Shown in pieces: positions 61,905 through 64,000 of a stretch of DNA of 64,000 nt. Position numbers and translations under genes: made by a program. The notes beneath the pieces are model-generated. The model did no database searches. It saw nothing but the letters and a program-made list of their open reading frames with translations, and was not told the origin of the DNA. Each line of letters begins with the position of its first letter. The first letter of the stretch is position 1. The DNA is from Breviolum minutum Mf 1.05b.01 (taxonomy: Eukaryota > Sar > Dinophyceae > Suessiales > Symbiodiniaceae): positions 53,414-117,413 of the forward strand of contig DF239550.1 of NCBI GenBank assembly GCA_000507305.1, given 5' to 3'.

Positions 61905-62261
61905 TCTATAAAATTCCGTGAACAAAAGCGGGAAATGTCTATGGCTCAAAATTAGGAGGGACCGCAAATTTAGGACCTGGCTAGTCATCCAAGTGATGAA
62001 AAGCATGGGAAAAAAACACCAAAAAAACATCAAAAAACTGGAATGTTTTCGAAAGCGCTCTTTCGACATCTTGATTCCTGGGTGAAAAACTATATTCTTA
62101 AGGGACATACATAAACCTTCAGACCAATACACCTGCCTTCATAGTTGAACCATTTAAACGAAAACCAAAAAACAATCCACCTGCAAGTACCAAGAAACCA
62201 TCCATAAGGCAATCCATGAATCTTCCATCTATTTTTTGTTGAAGCATTGTTTGAAGAGTAC

Positions 62262-62356
62262 CTCTGGGGAAATCCCAGCCAGCTTCATGATGTTTTCACT
62301 GCCTGCGGACTCGTGTTCGTCGTTCGCGAGGATCGCTGCCTCGGAAAAGTCATCGA
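62262..62356 (-). CDS. Exon, 95 nt, both splice sites
   Basis: Acceptor gcaaagaccttccag, donor GTACTC; DDFSEAAILANDEHESAGSE then NIMKLAGISPE. Confidence 0.62.
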
Positions 62357-62449
62357 CTGGAAGGTCTTTGCCGGCGATCAGTTATGGGAATATCGTTCGT
62401 TCTTTCCATGTTAGTTCCCAGGAGGGTATGAATATTCCCTGATGTTCAA

Positions 62450-62516
62450 GATCTGCAGTGGAATCCAAACAACTCCAAATTGCTTAACTATTTGACCTTG
62501 AAATCGACTTTGACCT
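62450..62516 (-). CDS. Exon
   Basis: Acceptor cttattttcacag; GQSRFQGQIVKQFGVVWIPL. Confidence 0.5.
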
Positions 62517-62550
62517 CTGTGAAAATAAGCCGAAGATAAGGCAAAGCTAC

Positions 62551-62591
62551 ATGTTGTAGTAGTCTACGCATGGATGAGGTCATGGAAATAG
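62551..62591 (-). CDS. Micro-exon, 41 nt
   Basis: Acceptor caattgagaatacag, donor GTAGC; ISMTSSMRRLLQH. Confidence 0.5.
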
Positions 62592-62764
62592 CTGTATTCT
62601 CAATTGTACTGACTGATGGGGGAACTTCACCTTTCCAAATAGCGAGTCCAAACCTTACAGGGATTGATTAAAAGTTTTTTTACTATCATTGAAGATCTAC
62701 CTTCCTTTATATAATACTCAATACTCCAATCCCAATAAATGTCAAGAATTCTGTGGGGTCTTGA

Positions 62765-62930
62765 TCACCGCTCCATGGAAACGGTGCCATAGTAAAAGCT
62801 GTTTTTTGCTGCCGCACCCACCATGATAGGTGAAGCCGTGTCCATCTTATCAGGTGCTTGTGCACGGCTGTGGCAACCGACATACCAGCACACCATGACA
62901 ACTACAGGAAGCCTGCAATACTTCTGACTT
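62765..62930 (-). CDS. Coding region, one or two exons
   Basis: Frame RLPVVVMVCWYVGCHSRAQA then PDKMDTASPIMVGAAAKNSF. A GTATGTCG donor and a gccacag acceptor inside suggest a small intron or none. Confidence 0.42.
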
Positions 62931-63353
62931 TCCAGGAATCCGAGGTATGTCTGCGGATGATGAGCAAATTGGGTGGCATCTGCAAAGAAAGATTGGCAAA
63001 AAGGCAGAATGGAAATATCAAATCCATTTTGCAGCCTAGGTGCTTGTACTTTGTTTGCGACGCTCATTTTTCTGCTGTCCTAGAGATGAACACATTCGAA
63101 TTGTGGGCCCAAACCCAACATGTCTGTCTGAACCTGCAAAAAAGATCATGGTTTTGTGTCGCATGCCATCAGTTCATACCAGTTGAAAGTTGAAGGATTG
63201 CGCGATATTGCAAGATATTGCAAGTTCAAGTTCTATGTCTTGTGTTCATTGAGTATTCAAGGAAATGCGTAATACCATTGCAATACCTAAAGAACATGAC
63301 AAGTGGGCCTGCACTGCAGGCCTTCATGGTTGAAGTAATGAAATGCATCCTCT

Positions 63354-63440
63354 GAATTGCATCGAAGACTCGGTTCATACGGCTCTGCACCGAACGTACA
63401 AAGTTCGTCACCAAAGCAGAGTAGTTCCCCTCGCCCTCTC
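63354..63440 (-). CDS. YSALV-type exon, copy 1
   Basis: Acceptor cgattacgttggtcag; EGEGNYSALVTNFVRSVQSR then MNRVFDAI. Confidence 0.6.
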
Positions 63441-63607
63441 CTGACCAACGTAATCGAATCAAGATGTTGTAAGGAATCTATCAAAATGTAGGCTCAGGTT
63501 GCGATTTGTAAAAACCTGCAGAAGTCTGGAGTGTAGGTTGACCTTCACTGAGTGGTAGGCATCATCTAAATCAACTCAAACCCCTCAAAGTTGGGACTTT
63601 TCAGCAC

Positions 63608-63667
63608 CAAGGGTCGCTTGGGTCGGAATTCCGCCAACACAGTTGCAAGCACCTGCGCAAGAGTTTG
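63608..63667 (-). CDS. FRPKR-type exon, copy 1, both splice sites
   Basis: Acceptor gtgacggtttcacag, donor GTGCTG; QTLAQVLATVLAEFRPKRPL, exactly 60 nt. Confidence 0.65.
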
Positions 63668-63947
63668 CTGTGAAACCGTCACCTATCATGATATTATTTG
63701 CAGGAAAAAGGATGAAACAGGTAGAATGAATTGGAGAAAAATGTGCAATGTAAATAATCAATTTAATTTTTCTATTTTGAGGAGTACAGCATATTCTGTT
63801 GTTGGAAAGATGCACAAAGAAACGTTCTAAGGCAACGACAGTTTTGAGATATCATATGGCGTCACAGCAAAGTATTCCACATCAAATTAGCAACAATTGC
63901 AAACCGCACTAGGCGACACTACAACGGAAACCACGAACAACGCATAG

Positions 63948-64000
63948 CAACAACAACAGCAACAGCAACAGCAACAGCAACAACAACAACAACAACAACA
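63948..64000. repeat. CAA/CAG trinucleotide microsatellite
   Basis: (caa)n interspersed with cag, running off the window end. Confidence 0.9.

Noticed and set aside
1..64000. rRNA, tRNA, spliced-leader or bacterial operon features
   Set aside because: None seen by eye; I looked for the dinoflagellate spliced-leader core (ccattttggctcaag) on both strands and did not find it, but a systematic search was not possible.

Overview
The window looks like nuclear DNA of an intron-rich eukaryote, most likely a dinoflagellate of the Symbiodiniaceae type. The evidence: short exons (about 40-160 nt) bounded by pyrimidine-tract/AG acceptors and mostly GT (some possible GC) donors; every credible exon on the minus strand across 64 kb, as in dinoflagellate unidirectional gene clusters; a degenerate CCCTAAA-type tract, matching the TTTAGGG telomere repeat used by dinoflagellates and plants; and a copia polyprotein of the very long kind I associate with dinoflagellates. 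The assignment is inference. I see no bacterial operons, rRNA, tRNA, CRISPR array or spliced-leader sequence.

Layout. (1) 1-29.5 kb is one about 14.5-15 kb unit present twice in direct tandem (copy A about 31-15053, copy B 15074-29514). Both copies carry the same minus-strand exons of an unrecognised gene, but each has its own insertions, deletions and single-base frameshifts. Copy A alone has a 532 bp MITE-like element, a 1.65 kb satellite block and a telomere-like tract. Copy B alone has a 2.8 kb exon-bearing segment. (2) 29.5-36.7 kb holds further minus-strand exons, probably including a gene's 3' end near 30.46 kb. (3) 36735-45281 is a complete, apparently very young Ty1/copia LTR retrotransposon: identical 235 bp LTRs, 5 bp target duplication, initiator-Met-like primer site and a 2649-codon gag-pol frame. 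(4) 45.3-64 kb is a dense minus-strand exon array. It includes a charged coiled-coil stretch (58.5-61.1 kb), a three-times repeated exon pair (FRP[KR]R and YSALV motifs), and one exon with a histidine-phosphatase-like RHG motif.

The most unusual signal is inside the retrotransposon. Over about 980 nt (42961-41978) a second, +1-shifted frame looks like the real protein, ending in a basic GKKHKGK/YYEW module, while the long frame stays open as low-complexity sequence. It ends 18 nt before an ATG in the long frame. Immediately downstream the long frame encodes a domain resembling a cytosine-methyltransferase fold.

Exon boundaries were read by eye. Frames are secure where both splice sites and the A/B comparison agree, and tentative elsewhere. 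How many separate genes the exons form cannot be decided from the sequence alone.
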